Below, piece by piece: positions 12,656-23,086 of a stretch of DNA of 64,000 bases (its first letter is position 1; each line of letters starts with the position of its first letter). The notes under the pieces are model-generated. The model saw only the letters and a list, made by a program, of their open reading frames with translations. It ran no database searches and was not told where the DNA came from. Origin of the DNA: Medicago truncatula (taxonomy: Eukaryota; Streptophyta; Magnoliopsida; Fabales; Fabaceae); assembly GCF_003473485.1 (NCBI RefSeq), contig NC_053045.1, positions 58,384,494 through 58,448,493 of the forward strand, written 5' to 3'. Both the position numbers and the translations under genes were made by a program.

Positions 12656-13450
12656 ATATTTGATCAGATGTTTACTATCTTTAACATAAAAGGGAGGACG
12701 AACAATTGTTTTGTTTTTTTAATGACATTATAGTGCCGGTTATTATTGGTTTGTTTATTGTTATACTTATAAGCTAACTAACCAAATCTTACACGAGTTA
12801 CACTAGAATGGTCGGTAAGAGGGATGGTATCAAGCAAGAGACAAAGAAATTTAAAAAAAAAAAGTGAATTTCTTTTAAGGAAAAAAAAAGTGAATTTTGT
12901 ATGGGAAAGATCGTTTTTTAACTTTTAAGAGATTGATTATGCAAATTCCAAAATAAAGGAGCACGTTAGCATTTTCTTTTAAAATAATATTAATTTTGAT
13001 TACTCATTTAAGTATATCTGATCCAAAAGAAATAAATATCTGTTTTTATGGAAAAATAAATATAAATATCTCTAAACATTAGGCAAAAAAAATATAAAGA
13101 TCTTTAAACATATAGTACTATTTTTCTTTTATTTTATTTTTAAAAAAATAAACGATATTTATTCATTTAAATTAATAAAGTACATTGATACAATATAAAT
13201 TAGCTAAAAAACATATATATATGCGAACAAACTCACAACATTCATCTAAATTGCATAAAACACCGTAACAAGACGCGAAAGTAAAATGTCACACAACGGC
13301 GAACAAAACAACATCGCACTAACATGACAAATTTCATAAAAAAAATTAATATACGTGAAAATCACTTATTTAAATTGATATTTGGGAGATTTCAAGTAAA
13401 AGTTAACATTAAATCATCACTTCTTTAGTGGATGAATGAGAAACATATGT
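12656..13450. other. AT-rich intergenic DNA
   Basis: There are long A/T runs and no open frame of note. I see no gene, RNA or clear repeat ends in this stretch. Confidence 0.4.
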
Positions 13451-13459
13451 TTAGAAAAT

Positions 13460-13578
13460 GAGAATTGTTGTTCCCACATTTGATAGGGCTGTGGCACACG
13501 AGTAATTTACGTTTTTGCCCCCTCGGCAGTTAACTGCCGAGGAATTAGAAATCCGGCTGCAGTTAACTGCCGAGGAAA
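13460..13578 (+). repeat. Left TIR of the MULE, with internal palindromes
   Basis: The TIR contains a perfect 22-bp palindrome at 13521-13542 with core CGGCAGTTAACTGCCG. A second copy of CAGTTAACTGCCGAGG ends at 13575. The TIR is thus itself made of inverted units. Confidence 0.9.
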
Positions 13579-13979
13579 TCTGAACATAATCATACGCAGA
13601 ACCAGAACCTTTCCATTTCCAAAACATCTTCAAAATTCACAATTTCTCTCCAATCTTCACCAAATCCATTTTCACGAATTGCAAGCAAATCAACTGCACA
13701 TTATCACAAGTAAGTTGTGTCAATCATTTTAATGATAATGTTAATTTGTTTAGGTTAATTTTTAAAAAAAAATTAGAGTAGTTTGCATGTGGTTAGGGTT
13801 AATTTTAAAATTGACAATTTGATGATTGCATGTGTAGTTTAGGAATTGATAAATGAATGTAGTTGTTGCCTATGTTGTTTAAATCAGAATGTGGCTTTGA
13901 ATGGTGGCAAATGAACACAATTTGAATATGTTTTATGCTTTGCACACAAAGTGTTTGATAAAATGCCTCAATGACAATT

Positions 13980-14320
13980 TTATTGATTATGTAGTTAGTT
14001 TAGGTTATGGAAATGATAGAAATGATGTTAATTATAGTTTGGTTAAATGTATATTGATTTTTTAGTTAGTGTAGGTTACGAGAATTATGATGGACACAAA
14101 TGATTAAGTGTATGTTAAATAATGAATGATGTTTAGGTTATTATGGAAATGATGGACATAAATTTTATTGTAATGTTGATTATATTAAATGATTTTAGGT
14201 TATGGAAATGATGTTCATTGTTGTACTTTTAATGAGTTTGATTATGTTCATGTTTAGTTTAGGTTTAACGTGTTTGATTAGGTTATGGAAATGATGTTAA
14301 TTTTATTATTTTTTGTGTAG
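13980..14320. repeat. Degenerate subterminal repeats of the MULE
   Basis: The motif TTTAGGTTATGGAAATGATG and close variants recur at irregular spacing near 14000, 14140, 14200 and 14280. They lie between the left TIR and the ATG of the PMD gene. They are non-coding and probably element subterminal or leader sequence. Confidence 0.5.
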
Positions 14321-14810
14321 ATATGGCCGATCAGGACCCCATTGATCCATCTAAAATGATTGGTGGTTGGCGTGCGATGACCCAAAGCCATTGGAGGGAG
14401 AGGCAGAGCGGCCACATCCCAAAGAGGGGTAGAGGTCGGAGGGGAGATGGTTCAGGGAGTTCTCATGCTACACAGCCTGAAGCGTCACAGGTTGTTGACC
14501 CGTCACAGTTTGTCGACCAGTCTGAGTTGGAGTGCCTGAATTATCAGGATCAGGTACACCACGATGTGACTGATGGTAGGTATGACCAGGATCATATACC
14601 ACAGCAGCAGCATGTAGGAGATGATGAAGACATTGCAGCAACTGCTGCCCCGGAGGTGTTACCTGTGGACCCTCCCTTTCCTGCAGGACCGGCAGACTTA
14701 TCTTTGCTGCACTCTTATGCCAATCATGTGGCGTTGCCGCTTCGATATAATTCAGATAACGTAAGTGTAATTTTTTTAAATGTTTTTTCTTTATGTTTAA
14801 TTATTTTCTT

Positions 14811-15224
14811 GGTCAAATGCATCTAAATGTCCTTTAAGTTTTTCATTTTTCCCAAAGTGGTCCTGTAAGTTTCAAAAGTCCCAAACAAGTCCTTTTAGTT
14901 TTTGAATCGTTTCAAACAAGTCCTATTGTAGATAGCATAGTTGGTAATTGCTTCCTTGAACTCATCTTTGGTACCAAATCTGATTCCTAACACCCACTTA
15001 AAATTAGTCTTTTTAGGCATGGCAAACGGTGGATAATGCTATTTGTTACTATCATCTGAATCATCACCATCATCCTTTAAAAGGACTTGTTTGAAATGAT
15101 TCAAAAACTAAAAGGACTTGTTTGAGACTTTTAAAACTTAAAGGACCACTTTGAGACTTTTAAAACTTAAAGGACGACTTTGGAAAAAACGAAAAACTTA
15201 AAGGACCTTTAGATGCATTTGACC
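14811..15224. mobile_element. MITE nested in PMD intron 1
   Basis: This is a 414-bp segment with inverted ends GGTCAAATGCATCTAAATGT and its complement ending TAGATGCATTTGACC. The next bases are also inverted (CCTTTAAGTTTTTC against GAAAAACTTAAAGG). Internal AAAGGACTTGTTTGA blocks are repeated in both orientations. It interrupts the 84-bp repeat array, because a partial unit lies on its left (14770-14810). No clear target-site duplication was found. Confidence 0.75.
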
Positions 15225-15228
15225 TAAT

Positions 15229-15590
15229 ATGTGTGTTTGTTTAATTATTATATCCACTTTTATATGTGTTTTTTTTAAATGTTTTTTCTTTATGTTTAAT
15301 TATTTTCTTTATATGTGTGTTTGTTTAATTATTATATCCACTTTTATATGTGTTTTTTTTAAATGCTTTTTCTTTATGTTTAATTATTTTCTTTATATGT
15401 GTGTTTGTTTAATTATTATATCCACTTTTATATGTGTTTTTTTTAAATGCTTTTTCTTTATGTTTAATTATTTTCTTTATATGTGTGTTTGTTTAATTAT
15501 TATATCCACTTTTATTTATATGTTTTTTTTAATTCTTTTATTTATGTTTAATTATTTTCTTTATATGTGTATTTGTTTAAACTTTGTTTA
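15229..15590. repeat. Tandem array, 84-bp unit, about 4.3 copies
   Basis: Units starting ATGTGTGTTTG or ATGTGTATTTG begin at 15229, 15313, 15397, 15481 and 15565, so the period is exactly 84 bp. The array lies inside intron 1 of the PMD gene, just before the acceptor at 15607. Since 84 is a multiple of three, the array gives a spurious open frame of 28-residue repeats. Confidence 0.92.
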
Positions 15591-17584
15591 TTTTTCTATT
15601 ATTTCAGGTTCGTAAGCTCCGTGTGGTAAAACTGATTAATCATGGGGCTAAGATCTTGAGTCTCAGATGCCCAAACAGGAATCAGGATTGGTTTTGGGAT
15701 CCGCTTAGGGAGAGCGGGTTGCATGACTTGGTTTACCTGGGCTACGCCACTGTGTCTCATGCCCTGCTGATGACTCTATGCGAGAGGTGGTATCTCGAGA
15801 CCAGCACATTTCACATTCCCTTGAGGGAGATGACTGTGACCTTGGATGATGTCGCATGTCTGACGCATCTTCAAATTGGAGGGCGGATGTTGAGCCATGG
15901 GAAGAAGATGCTGAAACATGAGGGAGCGGCACTACTTATGAGGCACTTGGGTGTGTCGCAGCAGGAGGCGGACAAAATTTGTGGGTAGGAGTACGGTGGG
16001 TACATTAGCTACCCGAGGCTGAGGGACTTATATACGAGGTACCTTGGTAGGGCCAACGTATTGGCTGATACGGAGGAGCTGGAGAGGGTTAGGACTTATT
16101 GCGTGAGGTGTTACCTTCTCTACTTGGTTGGATGCTTGTTGTTTGACGATAGAAGCAACAAACGCATTGAGTTGGTCTATCTGACGACCATGGAGGACGG
16201 CTACGCATGGATGCGTAATTATTCCTGGGGAGGAATGACACTCGCATACCTATACGATGAGTTAGCTGAGGCGTGTAGGCATGGAGACATAGCTCTTGGG
16301 GGGAGCGTGACACTGCTCATTGTAAGAAACTTATAAACGTGAACCTTAACTTTTAATTTTTTGTTATATTTTTTCGTGCGTAATAATTTATAAATGTGAT
16401 TTGTTTGGTTTGTGCAGGCATGGTTTTTGGTGCATTTTCCTGGCCTTTACAGTGTTGATCCCAACACTGACTACATGGAAAACTATCCGGTTGCAGCGAA
16501 GTGGAAGCTTTAGAAGGGTCACGGAGAGGGGGTCACGTATCGGTCACTACTTGATCGTATACAGTTTGATGACGTATGCTGGAGGCCGTACGAAGAGCAC
16601 AGAGAGATCCAGGATTTTGAGGAGGTTTTCTGGTATTCTGGCTGGATTATGTGCGGTGTTTGTAGGGTGTACCGTCACTTGCCCGAGAGGGTTTTGAGGC
16701 AGTACGGATACGTCCAGACCGTCCCCAGACATCCGACGGATGTTGTAGAGTTGCCACCGCCTCATATTGTGCAGGCGTTCGTCGACTTCCGCACTCACAC
16801 GCTTAAGGCAGCCGATTGGGGTGAGCAGGCAGGAGAGCAGACATGGCGGATGGCGGATGGCTATGTGTTATGGCACACTAGGGTGTCTCACCCTCATATT
16901 TTGTCACCTCTTCCAGGAGATCTTCCGAGGCCAGCAAATGAAGAGCAGATCATTGCACAGCAGTGGGAGCGGTATGAGGCGAGAAGCTCGCCTGACACCT
17001 ATGACATGGTTAGTGCCGCTGATGCACAGATGGGCCAGGAGGTCATGAGCCCTCTACAGTGGTTTCAGGCCATGAGCCATATGAGGGAGCAGATCGAGCC
17101 GATTTTGACCAGGAGGCGGGGCCAGAGGCCGAGGAGGAGGCACCATCAGCAAGACCAGGACCAGGACCAGTAGTAGTACTTTGTTTTTTAGGACTTGTTT
17201 TTTAGTTTTGGTGTTTTCATGACATTGATTTGTATATTTGTACTTTAATGACATTACTTTTAATTTCATGGGATTTTTTACTTTGTTTAATGTATAAAAA
17301 TGTTGGTTTAATTAAGTTGTGCATTTGCGCCAATATTTTTTTGTGATTTGAACCGTTATGATGAATTTCAAACGTTTGTGTAATTTCAACCAAATGTCGG
17401 TTTGATTTAATTATGAATAATTGTAAAAGATATTGTATTTTTCTTGTTTATGTCCGAGTTTCAATGTTGTATAGATTATTTTGCCTTTCGAAATGCTCTG
17501 TTTTAATTACAGGTAAAAACTGATCGAAAAAATGGCTTGAAAATATTTTAGAATCATGCAGAGCTCACTGTCTGCATAATTTGT

Positions 17585-17703
17585 TTTCCTCGGCAGTTAA
17601 CTGCAGCCGGATTTCTAATTCATCGACAGTTAACTGTCGAGGGGACAAAAACGTAAATTACTCGTGTGCCACAACCTTATCAAATGTGGGAACAACAATT
17701 CTC
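17585..17703 (-). repeat. Right TIR of the MULE
   Basis: This is the complement of the left TIR over 119 bp. Its inner-facing palindrome (17623-17640, core CGACAGTTAACTGTCG) differs from the left one by two symmetric changes, so it is still a palindrome. Confidence 0.9.
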
Positions 17704-17743
17704 TTAGAAAATTGGGCGGAGGCTGAAGAGAAAAAGTTGGTAG

Positions 17744-17894
17744 GAGTATTTTTTTTTTTTTTTTAATGGTCTAGTGGCTGGAGCTCACACTATTAAATGT
17801 GGAGAAGTGGAGTGTTCGGACCCCAGCCCTTGCATAAATTATGCAATGTCCCTACCAACTGAGCTAAGCTCGCGGGAACGATATGAGTATTTTT
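17744..17894 (-). mobile_element. tRNA-derived SINE beside the MULE, 10-bp TSD
   Basis: The element reads on the minus strand from 17884. It has the A box TTAGCTCAGTTGGTAG (near 17868-17853), a B-box-like GGGGTCCGAAC near 17824-17814, a body, and a poly(A) tail seen as the T run at 17754-17764. The flanking repeat GAGTATTTTT lies at 17744-17753 and 17885-17894. It belongs to the same family as the SINE at 2726-2884 and sits only about 40 bp outside the MULE. Confidence 0.8.
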
Positions 17895-18427
17895 CTATAC
17901 ACGCTCGAAATCGAATTTCTAACTAATACATACTCAAGGGTACTGTAGAAAGAAAACTATATATTTAAGAGACCTAATTGTCAGCCAATCGTGTTGTACT
18001 TATACCATACCATCTTGACAAAGAGGGACAACTATCATATTCAACATCATTGATACCAAGTGTCCTAACATTACTGCAGCCTCCTATTAAAAAAAAAACA
18101 TCACTGCAACCAAAGTATTTGGCTTCTGAACGAAGATTATGAATAAATGTCCTGAAGATTGTTAACCAAAGGAAAAAACACTGCCCAACAAACACAAAGC
18201 ATTTGTAACATTCAAGCCACTATTATTAATTCTGCAATTTTAATAACCGATATAGACTGCAACACAAATTTTCACCTCCTACATGCGTGTTTCAGAACTA
18301 ACAAAACTGCCATTTAACTATTATTATCCAATTTACATGAGCAAAGTATAAAACTACAATGCTAATGTCGAAACTGTATCAGCACAATGATATAATCGAG
18401 TACTACGAGCAAACTTGAACCGTATCC

Positions 18428-19979
18428 CTATTTAATATACTGAGAAAGCCACTGAAAGCCTTCACCATATCCCATCTTGCGAACAATACTACACATGAAC
18501 ACCTCCAAAGGACGGACATTGGAGTCAGAAAGATTAATTTTGCCCTTGCCTGTAGTGAAGTTAGTCAAGCCCAAATGATAACGTAACTCATCCTCTGATG
18601 CAGCATAAGTAATGTCTATCTTGTTTCCTAAGATAAGGAAAGGTACATTTCCTAGTGATTCATCAGCAAGAAGAGCATCCAGCTCCTTCTTTGATTCTGG
18701 AAATCTCTCCTTGTCAAATGCATCAACCAGGTAGACTACAGCATCCACCTGTACCATATAAAATCTACAATTAACATGAAAGCCATAATCTACCGACATA
18801 TATGATTACATCCACACTCACACGACATAGTACATATGATTACGCTTGTTCAAAACAAAAAATACATATGATTACATTAAGGACACTTGTACAAAACCAA
18901 ACACATACATGATTCCATTCAAGACTGAAAATTCAGAGTACAGATGTGTTAGGTTTCCAACACATCGGTTACATTTAATCACTTTCATTTTCTTAAAACT
19001 ATTATTGGTGTATACGTGTGTCGGTTATTCATAGCGCAGTTACAATGCACCTATAGAACACTGACAGTATACAACAAGTAGCCATGAAACCAAGCATAAG
19101 TGTTTTTAAAAACAAATACAATATGTTCCTATTTGAAGGATATCAGACACTAAATATGGGTTACTCTCCTTAACTAGGAATCACCTTGATTCGCTAGCTA
19201 TTGTATTTTAAAATATTCTATGAAATTAAAAATATTCAATTATGTTAGTAGTTTTGGACCACTCAATTAAAGTGTATGTTTGATATCACGGTGGGAATGT
19301 CAGAATGACGGCGACCCACGGTTATTATGGCATACTAGCCATGATACAAAACATGCGGTTGAGAATTTTAAAATTCAGAATTTCATTAATTTCAATAACC
19401 AAATTGCATCAGCCAACAATTTCAGTAACAATTCACTGAATTAATTACCTGAGCGTAATAGTCCCTCCAGACCCTACGAGCAATTTGGTGACCACCCAAA
19501 TCAAAAGCTTTAAACTTTATCCTCCCAATACTCAATTCTTCCGAAGTCGGATGTTGTGTTGGTTGATGCTGAACTAATCTCTGCAAAATATTTCAATTAC
19601 AATCTATGAAACACGGATACGGACACTAACACGACACGGACACGCCGACACAGCTAATAATTTGAAAAATTCACATAATTAAGTGTGTAATTACAAGTGC
19701 CGGTGTCGTGTCGTGTCGGACACGTGTCTGACACCGGGACATGTTTAATCCTAATAGCGTCCGTGCTTCATAGATTACAATTAACTAATACTTCTTGAGC
19801 AATGAATAATTGCATGATCAAAAAAACATCATCATAAAATAAAAAAATACCTCGTCTTTAAGCATGTGAAGCAAAGTCGTTTTGCCAGCATTATCCAACC
19901 CTAAAAATAAAATTTTGGCCTCTTTTTGCCACAGACCAAGGGTAGCAAGAATTCCATAAAACCAATCAAAAACAAACAT
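18428..19979 (-). CDS. SAR1: SAR1-type small GTPase (COPII vesicle formation)
   Basis: SAR1 is the GTPase that starts COPII coat assembly at the ER. Three exons on the minus strand, 19979-19851, 19580-19449 and 18748-18428, give exactly 193 residues, the normal family length. Visible features are the N-terminal [15 protein letters not shown] membrane-associated segment, Walker A GLDNAGKT (27-34), DLGGHQ (70-75) with the GTP-hydrolysis His74, and NKID (129-132). [20 protein letters not shown] is the C-terminus. All splice sites are GT-AG and the frame is intact. The start is the only ATG that gives the conserved N-terminus. A TATATATA box lies at 20063-20070. The flanking genes are unrelated. 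Intron 1 holds a MITE. Confidence 0.97.
19596..19781. mobile_element. MITE in SAR1 intron 1, 8-bp TSD ATTACAAT
   Basis: The element spans 19604-19773 (170 bp). It begins CTATGAAACACGGATACGGA and its right end complements to CTATGAAGCACGGACGC. It is rich in GACACG/CGTGTC blocks. The 8-bp direct repeats lie at 19596-19603 and 19774-19781, which fits a hAT-type origin. It lies in the short first intron, between exon 2 and exon 1 in plus-strand order. Confidence 0.85.
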
Positions 19980-20062
19980 TTTATTCAACCGGAAATTTCA
20001 GAGACAAAAACAAACACTTTTTCTTTCTTTTTTATGTTGCACAATAGTTTTTGTCTTCAGCG

Positions 20063-20070
20063 TATATATA
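20063..20070 (-). promoter_or_regulatory. Probable TATA box of SAR1
   Basis: TATATATA lies about 85 bp upstream of the SAR1 ATG on the minus strand, a normal distance for a short 5' UTR. Confidence 0.5.
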
Positions 20071-20470
20071 GTGGAGGGTGATTCAATACTTGTTACGGGT
20101 GTAGCCGGTAAATTATGCGAGGGCCGTGTGGAATGGTAACTTTGAGTAGCCGGTTATTGCGAAGAAATTCCAGTTGTAGGGGTTTGATTGGTTGGTACGC
20201 GTCATCGGGTGTAATAATATAGTAATTGTTCAAATTAAAACCAAAGACCACAGTCACGTCAAAAAACAAACCCACAGATTTACTCTAATTATTAATAACT
20301 TCTTTAAAAAAAACAAAACAAAACTCTAATTTTTTACTTAAAAGAAACGGTACAGGATTTTCTCAATTTTATTTTTTTGTTGCAGATTTTCTCAAATTAT
20401 AACCCTGACAAAGTAAAATAAGGCATCAAAATGAAAAATCAGTTTTACAATAGCATTGACTAGTTTTATT

Positions 20471-21764
20471 AAAAAAAAAAGCTTAAATACTATTTTGGTC
20501 CTTTAAGTAAAAGATTCTTTGAGTACTTTATCTTTATCTCCGTTATCTGTTTTGGTCCTTTCTGTTAAAAAAATTAAAAAAAAACTTTAGGGTTTATATT
20601 ATTCATCTTCTTCCTTCTCCTTCCATCATCTTCTTCATGATCTTCATCATCAACAACACACCAACCCATAATTTTTTTTCATCAAATCTATAAACATATA
20701 ATCCATTTCATAACTCAATCAATAATCAATTTTTCCATTAAATTACATCCCTTTCAATCTAAACAATACAATTTCTCAATCTCCCTAGACCAAATCAACC
20801 AAAATCTTCATATCTACTCACCACAATTTTTTTAAATCCAAAATCTACGGTGATAATTTTGAAGGAATCCTAACATTATTATTTTTCTGTGACCTCTCCA
20901 CCTAAGAGCCACCAACAAGCACAAACACCCCTTTACCTCTCCACATCAGTGATTCCTTCTTCCTCATTTCTATTCCAACAACAACAAAGTCTCACTCACT
21001 ATCTCATCTCACTCTCTCCTTTTAATTGTTAATTTTCATTATAAAGACAGTGAATTAATAAGATTACAACTGTCTCAACTCTCAAGATCTATTTGATAAT
21101 TTTTAAGGAATTAATTAGAATTATTAAAGAAAATTTTAATTATAATTTCAAGGTGAATCCCCAATATCAGTTCCTCTTTACTCAACCCAAGCCAAATCTA
21201 AGAAATTGCATTAATGGGTCAAGTAGTAGAAGGAGAAAGAAGAAAGGTTATTTGCGGAGATCTATGGATCTTAAGATTGAACATTTGAAAGTTGAAATTT
21301 TACAATTTGATGAGTAGTTATAAGGTGAAGGTATTAGTTTATTGATATTTTTAGAGAAGCATAGCAGTTGTTGTTATGTCTAGTTGTTGTGGTTTTGGAT
21401 TTGGATTTAAAAAAAAAGTTGTTTGGTAAATTAAAGTGACTTTTTTTATGAACAAATTGGTTGTTGATTGAGTTATGAAATTGATTATGTTTATAGATTT
21501 GATGAAGATGATGATGAAAATATTTTTTTTTTCTGGGTTGGTGTGTTGTTGATGATGAAGATCATGAAGAAGATGATGGAAGGAGAAGGAAGAAGATCAA
21601 TAATATAAACCCTAACATTTTTTTGAATTTTTTTAACGGAAGGGACCAAAACAGGTAACAGAGATAAAGATAAAGTACTTAAACAATTTTTTTTAGTTAA
21701 GGGACCAAAGCGATACCAAATAAATACTTAAGGGACCAAAAGAACATTTTAGCCAAAAAAAAAA
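20471..21764. mobile_element. Long-TIR DNA element, 1.27 kb, in an A-tract target
   Basis: The body spans 20481-21754. Arms of roughly 265-300 bp are inverted: the left arm runs to about 20745 and the right arm from about 21450. Shared blocks include AGTACTTTATCTTTATCTC, GGGTTTATATTATT, CTTCTTCCTTCTCCTTCCAT and CATAACTCAATCAA. Terminal bases are GCTTAAATACTATTTTGGTC and, on the complement, GGCTAAAATGTTCTTTTGGTC. A run of ten A residues flanks both sides (20471-20480 and 21755-21764); this may be a 9-10 bp target duplication of Mutator type. The interior has only a 74-codon open frame (21093-21317) without recognisable features. Confidence 0.82.
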
Positions 21765-22847
21765 GTAAGTAAAAGAACCAGTTGAAAAATAGTATAATTG
21801 ATAAAAAAAATATCTTTAAATTATCAAATACGACAATTAAATAGAAATAGCCGTTAAATTCGTACTTAAAAAAACAAAGAGTTTTTTTTTTCTGAAGGAA
21901 AAAAAAGTAGTATTATTTTACAAAATCTAGTTCATACAAAATTACTAGACTGCATACAATAGTATTTTATGTTCGTTTCTGCTTGGTTGTTCTGTCCTCG
22001 AAAATGTAGCCATGGTTGATATCCTACGACAACTAAAACCAGGAAACCCACGATACAGTGGAAAACATGGGTGGGGTCAGTTTTTTTTTTAATTAAACAA
22101 TAAATATAAATTGTTGATGGATGGAAAAACATGGGTCAAAAAAAAATTGGGAAAGAAAATTAATATAAATAACAATGTTATTAACGACCATTTTACAACT
22201 GTCTCGCGTGGGATTTGAGCTGTGTCCATGGACCATGGAGTCAAACTTTGTTGCTATTGAACTAATACTATTTGATAAAACATCTATGGAGGAGATTTTA
22301 CCTTACCAAGTTGTCAGTTGTTCACAATTGTTGAAGGTAGAACTAGAAGGTATTGGTGGATTGGTTTGTGTCGTGGTGAGTGAAGAAGGACATATAGGCA
22401 CAAAGAGATGTATGACGGTCACGTGTAGAGCGGTGGTAAGAGATGTAACATGCTCGCAATATAGCCTATAGGAGGGAGGTCACGTGAGAGAGAAGAAAGA
22501 GGGAGACGAGTCAGATGATCACTGTAGTAAGTGGCAACGACCCCCTGTAGGCTGCCATTGGTGATTAGTGGTGGTGAAAATAGTATTATAATTCGAGAGC
22601 ATTTAGGTTTAGAGGGAAGCGTGTAATGCAAAAATGAGCAGGGATGAGTAAAAATATAAAAATAAAAATGATTTCATGTTTTTAAAATTTCATGGGGCAC
22701 AAGTGCATGCCCTAATAAGGTTTTTTTCTTTCTAAAAAGTTAACAAAAATATTAATTTTGGATTAAAATGTATATGACTCAACCAACGTCTTTGAAGTCA
22801 TGGTCGTGTATGTTTTGAAATAAGAGGGGAAAAGAGAATAAACTATT
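21765..22847. other. Intergenic DNA between the long-TIR element and eL29 copy 1
   Basis: There is no gene I can support. A 98-codon frame at 22175-22471 has no recognisable domain and no splice or codon evidence of being real. Confidence 0.35.
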
Positions 22848-22980
22848 TGGGCTTCTCTAAGTTACAGCCTAATGGGCAAGCCCATCTCACTCTCCACCCG
22901 GTCCATTTCTTTCAGAGTCACACATATATAAACTCACTCTATTCTTCTCTGTCATCTTGTTCCGCCCAGAAAAACCCTAG
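22848..22980 (+). promoter_or_regulatory. Ribosomal-protein promoter of eL29 copy 1
   Basis: The region contains the palindrome ATGGGCAAGCCCAT (22872-22885), a double site II/TGGGC element, with a further TGGGCT near 22848. A TATATAAA box lies at 22925-22932 and a telo-box AAACCCTA at 22972-22979. Site II plus telo-box is the known arrangement of plant ribosomal-protein promoters, so co-regulation with growth is inferred. Confidence 0.7.
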
Positions 22981-23086
22981 TTCAACCGCATCTTCAGAAT
23001 TAGGTTTCGCCTTCTTCAATTTCTTCATTTTTCAATTCGTTTTCCCTTGTATCTTTAATTAACTCTGCATGTATTGAATTTCAGAA

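Larger units (their letters stand above)
14323..17173 (+). pseudogene. Plant mobile domain (PMD) gene, two in-frame stops
   Basis: Three exons join in phase 0: 14323-14760, 15608-16321 and 16418-17173 (636 codons including the stops). The N-terminus is basic and Q/H-rich (GRGRRGDGSGSS, DQDHIPQQQH). Exon 2 starts the PMD/aminotransferase-like domain with KLINHGAKILSLRCPNRNQD, GLHDLVYLGY, CERWYLETSTFHIPLREMTV and TLDDVACLTHLQI, the hallmark of the MAIN/MAIL and PP7-long-form group. Exon 3 continues with AWFLVHFPGLYSVDPNTDYM and ends in a basic, Q/D-rich tail. TAG codons interrupt it at 15986-15988 (CG*EYGGY) and 16511-16513 (WKL*KGHGE). From memory of related copies both positions are usually Gln. 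Splice sites are intact. In Arabidopsis, host MAIN/MAIL1 proteins act in silencing and meristem maintenance; the role of TE-borne PMD genes is unknown. Confidence 0.88.
13451..17712. mobile_element. Mutator-like element (MULE) carrying a plant mobile domain gene, 9-bp TSD
   Basis: The element is 4244 bp (13460-17703) and is bounded by TIRs of 119 bp, 13460-13578 and 17585-17703. They begin GAGAATTGTTGTTCCCACAT, have no net length difference and only a few substitutions. The 9-bp direct repeat TTAGAAAAT lies immediately outside both ends (13451-13459 and 17704-17712). Long TIRs with a 9-bp duplication are the signature of Mutator-like DNA transposons. The interior holds no recognisable MURA transposase, only a PMD-type gene. 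It would therefore be non-autonomous, or its movement depends on a transposase elsewhere. The intact TSD and closely matching TIRs suggest a fairly recent insertion. Confidence 0.92.

Noticed and set aside
15229..15590. CRISPR-like array
   Set aside because: The repeats are directly contiguous with no unique spacers, and the context is a plant intron.
15229..15615. 128-codon ORF with four 28-residue repeats
   Set aside because: It is the translation of an 84-bp tandem repeat inside an intron; there is no start context, domain or coding bias.
16061..16697. Separate small genes in the PMD region
   Set aside because: These frames are pieces of the single three-exon PMD gene, split by a stop or read in the wrong frame.
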